Below are positions 33,595-41,903 of a DNA stretch of 64,000 bases, piece after piece. The stretch is taken from positions 40,564 through 104,563 of the forward strand of contig NZ_JAIQZF010000009.1 of NCBI RefSeq assembly GCF_020164585.1, in the 5' to 3' direction. Source of the DNA: Psychroflexus curvus (GTDB taxonomy: Bacteria; Bacteroidota; Bacteroidia; Flavobacteriales; Flavobacteriaceae). The notes beneath the pieces were generated by a model. That model ran no database searches. It had not been told where the DNA came from and saw only the letters and a program-made list of their open reading frames with translations. The position numbers were made by a program, and so were the translations under genes. Each line of letters begins with the position of its first letter. Within the stretch, counting starts at the first letter, position 1.

Positions 33595-34377
33595 ATGAAA
33601 AGATTATTTTCAATTTTAACCATTTTAGCCATCATGGCAGTTGGTAACACAACTTTAAATGCAGCCAATTCTTCTGAAATTTTTACTGAAGTAGCTGTGA
33701 ATTTTGTACAAGACGATGCCGCAGCAGCTGATGCTGAAGAAAGCCAAGGCTTTCATCAAGAATTAAAGAAGCGTTTCATTGAAGGTGGTCCAGGATTTAT
33801 GGGGATTGTACTTCTTTGTTTAATACTTGGTTTAGCTATTGCTTTTGAAAGAATTATTTACTTAAACCTAGCAACAACCAACTCCAAAAAACTTGCTCAA
33901 AATGTTGAGGATGCCATGAAGAGTGGAGGTGTAGAAGCTGCTAAGGAAGTATGTAGAAACACGAGTGGACCAGTAGCGTCTATCTACTACCAGGGTCTTG
34001 ATAGAATGCACGAAGGTGTAGAAGCATCAGAAAAAGCTGTAGTGGCTTATGGAGGTGTTCAGATGGGACAACTTGAGAAAAACGTATCTTGGGTATCTTT
34101 GTTTATCGCAGTTGCTCCTATGCTTGGTTTCATGGGTACTGTTATAGGTATGATTCAGGCTTTTGATAAAATTGAAGCAGCAGGAGATATGCAGCCATCA
34201 TTGGTAGCCGGAGGTATTAAAGTGGCTTTATTAACAACTGTATTCGGTTTGATTGTAGCTATTATCCTTCAAGTATTTTATAATTATATCATTGCAAAAA
34301 TTGATAGTATTGTAAATGATATGGAAGATGCTTCGATTACTCTTATCGACATCTTAGTTGCACACAAAAACAAATAA
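33595..34377 (+). CDS. exbB: ExbB/TolQ/MotA-family proton channel protein
   Basis: A 260-residue inner-membrane protein. After a signal-like N-terminus (MKRLFSILTILAIMAVGN) and an acidic linker comes TM1 (FMGIVLLCLILGLAIAFERI), a cytoplasmic domain, and the conserved TM2-TM3 pair (VAPMLGFMGTVIGMIQAFDK and LLTTVFGLIVAIILQVFYNY). Such channels with ExbD use the proton gradient to power TonB or related outer-membrane machines. It leads a four-gene operon: this gene, a membrane protein, and two exbD genes. The tRNA-Ser gene is 60 bases upstream. Confidence 0.93.
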   Translation: MKRLFSILTILAIMAVGNTTLNAANSSEIFTEVAVNFVQDDAAAADAEESQGFHQELKKRFIEGGPGFMGIVLLCLILGLAIAFERIIYLNLATTNSKKLAQNVEDAMKSGGVEAAKEVCRNTSGPVASIYYQGLDRMHEGVEASEKAVVAYGGVQMGQLEKNVSWVSLFIAVAPMLGFMGTVIGMIQAFDKIEAAGDMQPSLVAGGIKVALLTTVFGLIVAIILQVFYNYIIAKIDSIVNDMEDASITLIDILVAHKNK

Positions 34378-34382
34378 TCAGT

Positions 34383-34817
34383 ATGAACAAAATAATTAAT
34401 ATTATAAAAATTGTTTTCGGTGTTGTAGGAGCCATTCTCTTTGCGAGAATCCTCAATACTGGAGATGATGCGATAGAAGCTAATGCGGCTTTGCAGACAA
34501 GTGTTTTAGCACCATTCATGTGGGTTGCCTACATTATATTGGGAATAACAGTTCTCGTAGTTTTATTTTTCTCGATTAAAGCTTTGTTTACTGGAAATGT
34601 GAAAAAGACTTTAATCTCCTTAGGTGCATTTATTTTAATACTCGTTATTTCTTACGGTGTTTCAAGTGGAACTGAGACTGCTTTAAGAGATGGGGATGTA
34701 TTATCTGCAGCCGGATCAAGATTGGTAAGTACTGGATTAACGGCGTTTTATATCCTGGCTGCCTTAGCAGTCCTAGCGATGTTGTTATCCAGTGTGAGAA
34801 AAATTTTAACTAGATAA
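34383..34817 (+). CDS. Membrane protein of the exb operon, unknown function
   Basis: A 144-residue protein with about four hydrophobic segments (near residues 5-22, 44-66, 77-95 and 115-135) joined by short loops. It was not assigned to a family. Its place is fixed between exbB (5 bases upstream) and exbD (2 bases downstream), so it belongs to the same transport unit and may be a subunit or assembly factor. Confidence 0.75.
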   Translation: MNKIINIIKIVFGVVGAILFARILNTGDDAIEANAALQTSVLAPFMWVAYIILGITVLVVLFFSIKALFTGNVKKTLISLGAFILILVISYGVSSGTETALRDGDVLSAAGSRLVSTGLTAFYILAALAVLAMLLSSVRKILTR

Positions 34818-34819
34818 TT

Positions 34820-35428
34820 ATGGCAAAAAGACCAGCACCGGAGGTAAACGCTGGATCCATGGCGGATATAGCTTTCCTTTTGCTTATCTTCTTCTTGGTA
34901 ACAACTACCATAGAAACAGATAGCGGAATTACAAGGAAATTACCTCCTATAGATGATGAACAACAAGATCCACCACCGTTGAAAGAGAAAAATATTTTTA
35001 TTGTTCTTGTTAATGCGAAGGGTGACTTGCTTGTAGAAGATGAGCCAATGGCATTTGAAGATTTAAGAGATGCAGCTATCACATTTTTAGATAATGGTGG
35101 TGGTACAGGTGATGAGGCATGTAATTACTGCCAGGGTCCCGGTGACTCCGATTCTTCAGATAATCCCGTTAAAGCTGTGATTTCTCTGCAGAATGACAGA
35201 CGAACAGAATACGGAACATATATCGCAGTTCAAAACGAACTTGTAGCTGCTTATAATGAATTGAGAAACAGAGAGGCTAACAGGCTTTACGGAGTTGATT
35301 TTACTGATATGGAAGCTGCTTTTAATGATCCTGAATTTCAAGGCGATGTAGATAAGCTTAAGGAAAGAATCAAGAAAATTCAGGAATTGTTTCCTCAAAA
35401 ACTTTCTGAAGCAGAACCTAAACGATAA
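34820..35428 (+). CDS. exbD: ExbD/TolR-family protein 1
   Basis: A 202-residue ExbD homologue with one membrane helix (MADIAFLLLIFFLVTTTIET, about residues 14-33) preceded by the short cytoplasmic head KRPAPEVNAGS, as in the family; the Asp in MADIAF is the likely proton-carrying residue. The periplasmic part is longer than in E. coli ExbD and contains an unusual Gly/Asp-rich insertion with two Cys close together (EACNYCQGPGDSDSSDN, about 103-119). It is followed by a second exbD. Confidence 0.92.
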   Translation: MAKRPAPEVNAGSMADIAFLLLIFFLVTTTIETDSGITRKLPPIDDEQQDPPPLKEKNIFIVLVNAKGDLLVEDEPMAFEDLRDAAITFLDNGGGTGDEACNYCQGPGDSDSSDNPVKAVISLQNDRRTEYGTYIAVQNELVAAYNELRNREANRLYGVDFTDMEAAFNDPEFQGDVDKLKERIKKIQELFPQKLSEAEPKR

Positions 35429-35441
35429 AAACTGAACATTT

Positions 35442-35924
35442 ATGTCAAAATTTAAAAAGAAAACAGATAGTGGTACACCAGCAATTTCCACTGCATCTTT
35501 ACCAGATATTGTTTTTATGCTTTTGTTCTTTTTTATGGTTGTAACCGTGATGAGAGATTCTTCTCTTAAAGTTCAAAATATTTTACCTTTTGCGGACCAG
35601 GTTGAAAAATTGGATAAAAAAAATCTAATTATGTATATCTATGCAGGGAAACCTTCACCTAGATATCAAGAAACGTATGGAACCGAAGCTAGAATACAAT
35701 TGAATGATAAGTATGCTGGAATTGGCGATATTCAACAATTTATAAAGGAAGAACGACAGTCTAAACGTGAAGAACTTAGAGATAAGTTGACCACAGCCCT
35801 TAAGGTTGATAAAGAAACCAATATGGGACTTGTGTCAGATATCAAACAAGAGTTGCGTCAAGCTGAAGCTCTAAAAATTAACTATACGACTAAAGAAGGC
35901 GATGCAATGCTCAACCTTCAATAG
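35442..35924 (+). CDS. exbD: ExbD/TolR-family protein 2
   Basis: A 160-residue ExbD homologue with head FKKKTDSGTPAISTAS, the membrane helix LPDIVFMLLFFFMVVTVM (about residues 20-37, Asp22) and a periplasmic domain. It differs from the first ExbD in sequence and lacks the Cys insertion, so the two probably form a mixed complex with ExbB. It is the last gene of the operon, with a terminator at 35945. Confidence 0.92.
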   Translation: MSKFKKKTDSGTPAISTASLPDIVFMLLFFFMVVTVMRDSSLKVQNILPFADQVEKLDKKNLIMYIYAGKPSPRYQETYGTEARIQLNDKYAGIGDIQQFIKEERQSKREELRDKLTTALKVDKETNMGLVSDIKQELRQAEALKINYTTKEGDAMLNLQ

Positions 35925-35944
35925 TATTACTTAAATTTATATTG

Positions 35945-35977
35945 AAAAGGCATTCCTTGTTAGGAATGCCTTTTTTA
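35945..35977 (+). terminator. Rho-independent terminator of the exb operon
   Basis: A perfect 13-bp stem (35945-35957 with 35962-35974) closes a four-base loop and continues into T6, 21 bases after the last exbD stop. Confidence 0.92.
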
Positions 35978-36018
35978 TTTGAATCAACCTAGTTAACTTT
36001 CCATTTTTAAAAGCTCTG

Positions 36019-36720
36019 ATGAAAATAGTCTACTTTTTTTTCTTATTATTTTTTTGCAGCTCTGTGATAGCTCAGGATAACCTGTCCTGGTTAAAAGAAA
36101 ATGACTCTGATTCTTTGTACAGAGAAGATCAATTTTATGTAGGTTTTAGTTTTAATTTCCTTTCGGACCTTCCTTCAAAAGTGGAACAATCAGGTTTCTC
36201 CGGAGGCCTTGTTTTTGGATTTATCCGTGACATGCCTATCAATGAAAGAAGAAATTTGTCGATTGGTCTCGGTCTAGGTCTTAATTTAAATACGTTTGGT
36301 CAAACGCTCCTTATAAAAGAGGGAGAAGGGGGTGAAGATCAATTTGTGCCCATCGATTCTGACAGGGCATACGATTCCAATCGTTTCACAACTAACCTGA
36401 TTGAAGTTCCATTGGAATTTAGGTGGCGTTCATCTGATATCAACAAGTTGTCTTTCTGGAGAATCTATTTAGGCTTCAGGTTTGGTTATGTCTTAAGTTC
36501 TAAATCTATTTTTCGTGGGCCTGAAGAAAACTTTAGTCATAAATCCATCAACTCTATTAATGACTTCAGAACAAATGCAAAACTTACATTTGGTTATGGG
36601 GCGGTTAATTTTTTCGTCGATATGAGCTTGAATTCTGTTTTTGATGCCTCACTTGATTCCACCAACGTGCCTGTTGGTATAAGACCTATAAAGGCTGGTC
36701 TCGTTTTCTTTTTTCTTTAG
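36019..36720 (+). CDS. porT: PorT/SprT-like outer-membrane barrel
   Basis: A 233-residue protein with a signal peptide (MKIVYFFFLLFFCSSVIAQ) and a beta-barrel body closed by a C-terminal aromatic strand (RPIKAGLVFFFL). The length and the segment FYVGFSFNFLSDLPSKVEQSGF, followed by GGLVFGFIRDMPIN, fit PorT (SprT), an outer-membrane component of the type IX secretion system and gliding machinery. Two type IX-secreted proteins are encoded in this window. It lies between the exb operon and rpoN, a neighbourhood I associate with this gene in Flavobacteria; that is memory rather than proof. Confidence 0.8.
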   Translation: MKIVYFFFLLFFCSSVIAQDNLSWLKENDSDSLYREDQFYVGFSFNFLSDLPSKVEQSGFSGGLVFGFIRDMPINERRNLSIGLGLGLNLNTFGQTLLIKEGEGGEDQFVPIDSDRAYDSNRFTTNLIEVPLEFRWRSSDINKLSFWRIYLGFRFGYVLSSKSIFRGPEENFSHKSINSINDFRTNAKLTFGYGAVNFFVDMSLNSVFDASLDSTNVPVGIRPIKAGLVFFFL

Positions 36721-36722
36721 AA

Positions 36723-37337
36723 TTATATCCAATAATTTAAAAAATATAGCTGCGGAAGGCACCCCGCCAGAATTCCCAGAATGATTTCTGGCAAAGTGTG
36801 AGCTCTCTCAAACAACCGGGATGAACTCACTAAGCCTAAAAAAACAACAAGCACGCTTGTCGATAGTATCATCGGTTCCTGGAAGGATAGGCTTAGACCA
36901 ATCACAAAGCTCACTAAACCACTTATGCCTAATCCATGTAAGCTTATTTTAACCCGGAACATGCTAAAAAGCAAGGCTATGATTCCTGAAAACAGAATGC
37001 CAGAAAAGAAATAAAATAAAGTTCTGTAATTATAAACATCCAGTATTTTGTTGAGAAGAATAAGTATCAATAAGATAAAAAGCATCAAAAAAAATCGCCT
37101 TTCTTTAACATCTGAAAGCTTGTAATCCTTAATGAGTTTTAAATTCTTTGCGATAAATAAAAAAACAATGGGTAAGAATATGGTGAGAATACAAACGGCC
37201 ATCAATTTGGCAGTGATAATTTCCTGATCCAAATAACTGGGGATAGCATAAAAATAAAATATGCACCCCAGTACTGGCATCCAAAGCGGATGGCCTAAAA
37301 TAGATAGAAGTTTTGAAAATCGTTCTAAAAGCTTCAT
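36723..37337 (-). CDS. Multi-spanning membrane protein, PAP2-like
   Basis: A 204-residue protein with about six hydrophobic segments. Near the end it has SSRLFERAHTLPEIILG, similar to the SRx5H part of the PAP2 phosphatase signature, and SLHG in the middle; the first motif (KxxxxxxRP) is not clear. It may be a lipid phosphatase relative or a non-catalytic member. Its ATG overlaps the stop of rpoN by 4 bases, so it is translated after sigma-54. Confidence 0.6.
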   Translation of the reverse strand: MKLLERFSKLLSILGHPLWMPVLGCIFYFYAIPSYLDQEIITAKLMAVCILTIFLPIVFLFIAKNLKLIKDYKLSDVKERRFFLMLFILLILILLNKILDVYNYRTLFYFFSGILFSGIIALLFSMFRVKISLHGLGISGLVSFVIGLSLSFQEPMILSTSVLVVFLGLVSSSRLFERAHTLPEIILGILAGCLPQLYFLNYWI

Positions 37338-38779
37338 ATCTCTTTGCGTAATCTAGCTACCGGGACGTCCAATTGTTCTCTGTATTTCGCAATGGTTCTT
37401 CTTGCTATAGGATATCCTTTTTCTTTCAATATGGAAGCTAACTTCGCATCTGTATGAGGTTTCTTTTTGTCTTCTGCTTCTATAGTCATCTCCAAGATCT
37501 TCTTGATCTCCCTTGTGGACACATCTTCGCCTTCTTCGTTTTTCATGGATTCAGAAAAGAAACTTTTAATCAGGAAAGTACCGTAAGGCGTTTCCACGTA
37601 CTTACTATTTGCCACACGGGAAATGGTACTTATATCCATGTCAATTTTTTCAGCTATATCCTTTAGAATCATTGGTTTAAGAGTCCTTTCATCACCAGTC
37701 ATAAAATACTCTTTTTGATGCATCATAATAGAATACATAGTAGAATATAAGGTTTCCTGTCTTTGCTTTATAGCGTCAATAAACCATTTAGCAGAATCCA
37801 ACTTCTGTTTGATAAAGAATACGGCTTCTTTTTGTTCTTTGGTTTTGGTTGTGGCCTCCTTATAGCCTTTGAGCATATTGGAATAATCTCTCGAAATATG
37901 CATTTCAGGGGCGTTTCTGCCGTTTAAGGTAAGCTCTAATTCTCCGTTTTTAATATGAATGGCAAAGTCTGGGATAACGTGTTCTACAGACTTGCTGTTA
38001 CCAGAGTAGGAGGCTCCCGGCTTCGGATTGAGGTGCTCAATTTCTTCGACCGCTTTTTTTAATTTCTCTTCAGAAATGCTGAATTTCTGCAGTAATTTAT
38101 CGTAATGTTTTTTGCTGAATTTGTCGAAAGCTTCATCTATAATTCTGTAGGCTAAATCTACACTTTCAGTTTTATCTTTCCGTTGTAGCTGAATCAGTAA
38201 ACATTCTCTCAAATCTCTGGCACCTACACCAGCAGGATCTAAAGATTGAACTATTTTTAATGCTTTTTCAACCGATTCTTTATCGGTATAGATGTTTTGT
38301 GTGAAGGCAAGGTCATCCACAATATCCAAAAGAGAGCGTCTTATGTAACCACTATCATCCACACTTCCTACAAGGAAAAAGGCGATTTCTTCCTGATCAT
38401 CTTTAAAAGTGAAGGTTTGTAATTGAGTTTTTAGATACTGAGAAAAAGAAGTTCCGGAAGCATAAGGAACTTGCTTGTCTTCATCATCTGCACTGTAGTT
38501 ATTAGCTTTGAGTTTATAACTAGGGACTTCATCATCGCTTAAATAATCATCGACATCAAATTCAGTTTCGATAATATCGTGGTCATCATCAGATTCATTT
38601 TTGAATTCATCCTCAAACTCATCTTTCTCTTTCCCTGTATCCAATGCAGGATTTTCTTCGTATTCCTGTTTCACCCTTTGTTCAAAAGCCAAGGTAGGAA
38701 GCTGTATCAACTTCATCAACTGGATTTGTTGAGGTGATAACTTCTGGGATAATTTAAAACTGAGCTTTTGTTTAAGCAT
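37334..38779 (-). CDS. rpoN: RNA polymerase sigma-54 factor
   Basis: A 481-residue sigma-54. Region I is at the N-terminus (KLSFKLSQKLSPQQIQLMKLIQLP), followed by an acidic linker (about 50-100), the core-binding domain, and a C-terminal DNA-binding part with the RpoN box ARRTIAKYREQ near residue 460. It needs bacterial enhancer-binding ATPases to open promoters; none is encoded in this window. It shares a 4-base overlap with the membrane protein gene behind it. Confidence 0.95.
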   Translation of the reverse strand: MLKQKLSFKLSQKLSPQQIQLMKLIQLPTLAFEQRVKQEYEENPALDTGKEKDEFEDEFKNESDDDHDIIETEFDVDDYLSDDEVPSYKLKANNYSADDEDKQVPYASGTSFSQYLKTQLQTFTFKDDQEEIAFFLVGSVDDSGYIRRSLLDIVDDLAFTQNIYTDKESVEKALKIVQSLDPAGVGARDLRECLLIQLQRKDKTESVDLAYRIIDEAFDKFSKKHYDKLLQKFSISEEKLKKAVEEIEHLNPKPGASYSGNSKSVEHVIPDFAIHIKNGELELTLNGRNAPEMHISRDYSNMLKGYKEATTKTKEQKEAVFFIKQKLDSAKWFIDAIKQRQETLYSTMYSIMMHQKEYFMTGDERTLKPMILKDIAEKIDMDISTISRVANSKYVETPYGTFLIKSFFSESMKNEEGEDVSTREIKKILEMTIEAEDKKKPHTDAKLASILKEKGYPIARRTIAKYREQLDVPVARLRKEI

Positions 38780-38852
38780 GCTTATTAATTGAATATTTTA
38801 TGTAGGATTTTATTTCAGTTAACTTTAAGTAATACGATTCAAATCTAAAATA

Positions 38853-39731
38853 TTACTTCAACTCATCTATAAATTTAACGAATTTATGTGGGAACTCAGT
38901 TTTAATAGTTAAGCTTTTTTGAGTTTTTGGATGCTGAAATTGAAGTGAACTAGCATGAAGTAATAATTTTTCTTTTTTGAATTTAGATCCATAAATCTTA
39001 TCACCAACGATGGGATGTCCTATTGAAGAGAGGTGTATTCTAAGCTGGTGAGTTCGACCAGTATTCGGAAATAAGTGGACTAAACTAAAGTCTTTATCTT
39101 TTTTCTGGAAGGTTTTTTCAACTTGAAACCGAGTCAGGCTAGTTTTTTCCTCTACATCTGATTTTATTTCACCCCTGTTAGATTTCAGGAGTCCTTCAAC
39201 AATAGCAACATAGCTTTTTTGAATGTCATGCTGCTCAAATAAAACAGAAAGCAACGTTTTAGCCCTTTGAGTTTTTGAAATAAGCAAAACACCTGAAGTA
39301 GGATTATCCAATCTGTGAACAGGTTGTGGGTAGGGGAGTTGATCCTTTTCTGTAGTGGCTTTCAGATTAAATGGCAGCGCATTTTCTATGGTCTTGAAAT
39401 AGTTTCCGTTGGTAGGATAACCGCTTGGCTTGTGGATAACAGCCAGACTTTCATCTTCATAAAGCACTTCAAGCCTGAGTTTGAAAATCTTTTTCTCCTG
39501 CTGAAGTTCCTCAGCATAAAGTTTTAAAACCTGACCTTCTTCAATCCAGTCGGAGGTCCGAGCCAATTCCCCATCTCTGGTGATAAGCCCTTTTTTCAAA
39601 CTTTTTTTTAACGCACTTTTTGTCGGTACAGATTCGAAAATAGTTACCCCATACTCCTGGAGTCTTAGTTTTTCTTCTACTTTACCTACTTTATGGGTTT
39701 CGATGCAGGTGTTTGATTTAGAATTCTGCAT
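38853..39731 (-). CDS. RluA-family pseudouridine synthase
   Basis: A 292-residue RNA pseudouridine synthase. An S4-like RNA-binding part is at residues 20-75; the catalytic domain follows with the Asp of PVHRLDNPTSGVLL at about residue 142, and later GRTHQLRIHLSSIGHPIVGD. It converts uridines in rRNA or tRNA; the exact site cannot be told from the sequence. Its start overlaps the asnS stop by 14 bases, so the two are expressed together. Confidence 0.92.
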   Translation of the reverse strand: MQNSKSNTCIETHKVGKVEEKLRLQEYGVTIFESVPTKSALKKSLKKGLITRDGELARTSDWIEEGQVLKLYAEELQQEKKIFKLRLEVLYEDESLAVIHKPSGYPTNGNYFKTIENALPFNLKATTEKDQLPYPQPVHRLDNPTSGVLLISKTQRAKTLLSVLFEQHDIQKSYVAIVEGLLKSNRGEIKSDVEEKTSLTRFQVEKTFQKKDKDFSLVHLFPNTGRTHQLRIHLSSIGHPIVGDKIYGSKFKKEKLLLHASSLQFQHPKTQKSLTIKTEFPHKFVKFIDELK

Positions 39732-41160
39732 TTTGAGGAGTTCTAGGATAAGGAATCACGTCTCTTATGTTGGACATTCCCGTAGCAAAAAGCACTAAAC
39801 GCTCAAACCCAAGACCAAAACCAGAGTGTTTACAAGTACCAAGTTTTCTGGTTTCCAGGTACCACCACAGTTCTTTTTCGTCAACGCCGAGTTCTTTCAT
39901 TTTTGAAAGTAAGACATCGTAACGTTCCTCCCTTTGAGAACCACCTACGATTTCTCCAATGCCAGGAAACAGAACATCCATGGCTCTCACGGTTTTACCA
40001 TCGTCATTCAAGCGCATGTAGAAAGCTTTAATATCTGCCGGATAGTCATATAAAACGACCGGACAGCCAAAGTGTTTTTCAACTAAATAACGCTCATGCT
40101 CACTTTGTAAGTCGGCACCCCATTCTTTGATGATGTAATCGAATTTCTTTTTCTTGTTGGGCTTTGAGTTTCTAAGAATTTCAATAGCTTCAGTATAAGA
40201 AACTCTTTTGAAGTTGTTTTTAAGAACAAAATCAATTTTTTCTCTCAGTGGCATTGGAGACCTGTCTTTTTCAGGTTTAGACTTTTCATCCTGTATAAGT
40301 CTGTTTTCCAAAAACTCCAAATCTGCCTGGCAATGTTCTGAGATGTACTTCAGTACATATTGTATAAAATCTTCAGCTAAGTCGATGTTTCCTTCCAAAT
40401 CACAAAAAGCAACCTCTGGCTCTATCATCCAGAATTCGGCAAGGTGTCGTGAAGTATTGGAGTTCTCAGCTCTGAACGTTGGTCCAAACGTATAGACTTT
40501 TCCCAGACCCAGCGCATAAGTTTCGGCTTCCAGTTGCCCGCTTACCGTTAAGTTGGTTTCTTTTCCAAAGAAATCTTTAGAATAGTCCACCTTTCCCTCT
40601 TCAGTTGTAGGTATGTTTTTGAGATCGAGGTTGGAGACCTTGAACATTTCGCCAGCACCTTCAGCATCGCTCCCGGTTATAATAGGCGTATTGATATAAT
40701 AAAATCCATTGTCATTGAAATATTGATGAACGGCAAAGGCAAGTTTGGATCTCACTCTCATCACCGCACCGAAGGTATTGGTTCTCACTCTCAAATGAGC
40801 CTGCTCACGCAGCTTTTCCATGGAGTGTTTTTTGGGTTGCAGGATAGTTTTCTTCACATCTTCCGGATCTGCAGCACCTAAAATTTCTATAGAAGTAACC
40901 TCAAGTTCTACCCGCTGACCCTTACCTTCACTTTCTTTTAAAGTTCCTTCCACAGAGATAGCTGCACCTGTTGAAATGCTTTTCAGAATAGCCTCATCGG
41001 TATTTTCGAAATCTACAACACATTGCAAATTGTCTAAGCAAGATCCGTCATTCAGAGCTATAAACCGATTGCTTCTGAAGGCTCTTACCCATCCGTTGAC
41101 TTTATAATCCTGTAATATGTGATCGGTTTCTAGAAGTTCAACTATTTTTTTTGTCAGCAT
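39718..41160 (-). CDS. asnS: Asparaginyl-tRNA synthetase
   Basis: A 480-residue class II synthetase. The ATG at 41160 is used; two codons upstream a TTG is in frame. The OB-fold anticodon domain is at the N-terminus (VNGWVRAFRSNRFIALNDGS), motif 2 in FRAENSNTSRHLAEFWMIEPE and motif 3 in GLGFERLVLFATG near the end. A well-formed promoter is directly upstream, and an rluA-like gene follows in overlap. Confidence 0.96.
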   Translation of the reverse strand: MLTKKIVELLETDHILQDYKVNGWVRAFRSNRFIALNDGSCLDNLQCVVDFENTDEAILKSISTGAAISVEGTLKESEGKGQRVELEVTSIEILGAADPEDVKKTILQPKKHSMEKLREQAHLRVRTNTFGAVMRVRSKLAFAVHQYFNDNGFYYINTPIITGSDAEGAGEMFKVSNLDLKNIPTTEEGKVDYSKDFFGKETNLTVSGQLEAETYALGLGKVYTFGPTFRAENSNTSRHLAEFWMIEPEVAFCDLEGNIDLAEDFIQYVLKYISEHCQADLEFLENRLIQDEKSKPEKDRSPMPLREKIDFVLKNNFKRVSYTEAIEILRNSKPNKKKKFDYIIKEWGADLQSEHERYLVEKHFGCPVVLYDYPADIKAFYMRLNDDGKTVRAMDVLFPGIGEIVGGSQREERYDVLLSKMKELGVDEKELWWYLETRKLGTCKHSGFGLGFERLVLFATGMSNIRDVIPYPRTPQNAEF

Positions 41161-41182
41161 TTTCAATATGTTTAGAAAGTAG

Positions 41183-41213
41183 CAAAGGTAATTTTTTCCT
41201 CAAGGCTTTACAA
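41183..41213 (-). promoter_or_regulatory. Promoter of asnS
   Basis: On the minus strand TTG (41213-41211), a 20-base spacer, then TACCTTTG (41190-41183), 22 bases before the asnS start. Sequence and spacing fit the Bacteroidota consensus. Confidence 0.7.
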
Positions 41214-41641
41214 TAGGTTTATGAAAATACAATCTCAATTTCTTTAGTACACGACAAAAAATATGAACCTAACACAATCAAGTAAAAAAAGTAACTAATC
41301 AGTATCAAAAACCTTTTTCTCCTGCTATATATAAATAATTTATTATCAGAACCTTACATATATTTTCACGCAAAGATCGCTAAGCTTTCCGCAAAGGACT
41401 TAAAATTATAAATTGTTGATTATAAAAACTTTGCGTGGCTTTGCGTTTTTTCTTTGCAGGCTCGGCGTGAAAAAAACTTAGCTTAATAGCTGAGTATCAT
41501 TTTTTTTTTAAATTAGACATGTGGAAAGAAATTTTCTATAATTTGAATTTCTGTCCTGTATTCAAGATCTCAATTTTAGTCTATTTCATTTTAACAGATT
41601 TATTTATGTATTTATTCTCATCCATTTAGATGAAAGCTTCT
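41214..41641. repeat. Intergenic stretch with a GCAAAG-type inverted repeat
   Basis: Between asnS and feoA there is no gene. At 41364-41472 TTTCACG and CGTGAAA are the outer ends of an imperfect inverted repeat whose inside holds several GCAAAG and CTTTGC motifs (CGCAAAGATCGCTAAGC on the left, CTTTGCGTGGCTTTGCG on the right). Elements of this kind are spread through intergenic DNA in Bacteroidota. The rest is AT-rich without features. Confidence 0.65.
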
Positions 41642-41649
41642 TATTTTTG
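41642..41649 (+). promoter_or_regulatory. Candidate promoter of feoAB
   Basis: TATTTTTG matches TAnnTTTG and lies 20 bases before the feoA start. A CATCC-ATTT-AGATG near-palindrome lies just upstream (about 41619-41632); whether an iron regulator binds there is unknown. Confidence 0.5.
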
Positions 41650-41669
41650 TTTAAAATTAATCTAAATAG

Positions 41670-41903
41670 ATGTCAACTATTGCTGATTTAAAAAAAGGGC
41701 AGAAAGCCATTATCGGAGAGATGAACGCTCAGGAAATACCTCTTAAGCTTTTGGAGATGGGGTGTTTGCCTGGTAACCAGGTAGAATTAATTCAAATAGC
41801 CCCTTTTAGAGACCCGCTTTACCTCAATATTAATGATACTTTTTTGTCCATTAGAAAAGAAACCGCAAAACTCATCAATGTAAATCTTATTGAAGATGAG
41901 TAA
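41670..41903 (+). CDS. feoA: FeoA ferrous-iron transport protein
   Basis: A 77-residue SH3-like protein (TIADLKKGQKAIIGEMN, EMGCLPGNQVELIQIAPF, SIRKETAKLINV). FeoA is a small cytoplasmic helper of the FeoB transporter. It overlaps the feoB start by 8 bases (GATGAGTAA holds both the feoB ATG and the feoA stop), so the two are translationally coupled. Confidence 0.94.
   Translation: MSTIADLKKGQKAIIGEMNAQEIPLKLLEMGCLPGNQVELIQIAPFRDPLYLNINDTFLSIRKETAKLINVNLIEDE

Noticed and set aside
41364..41472. GCAAAG-rich inverted repeat as a riboswitch for feoAB
   Set aside because: It is some 170 bases upstream of the likely promoter, lacks any known aptamer core and resembles dispersed intergenic repeats.
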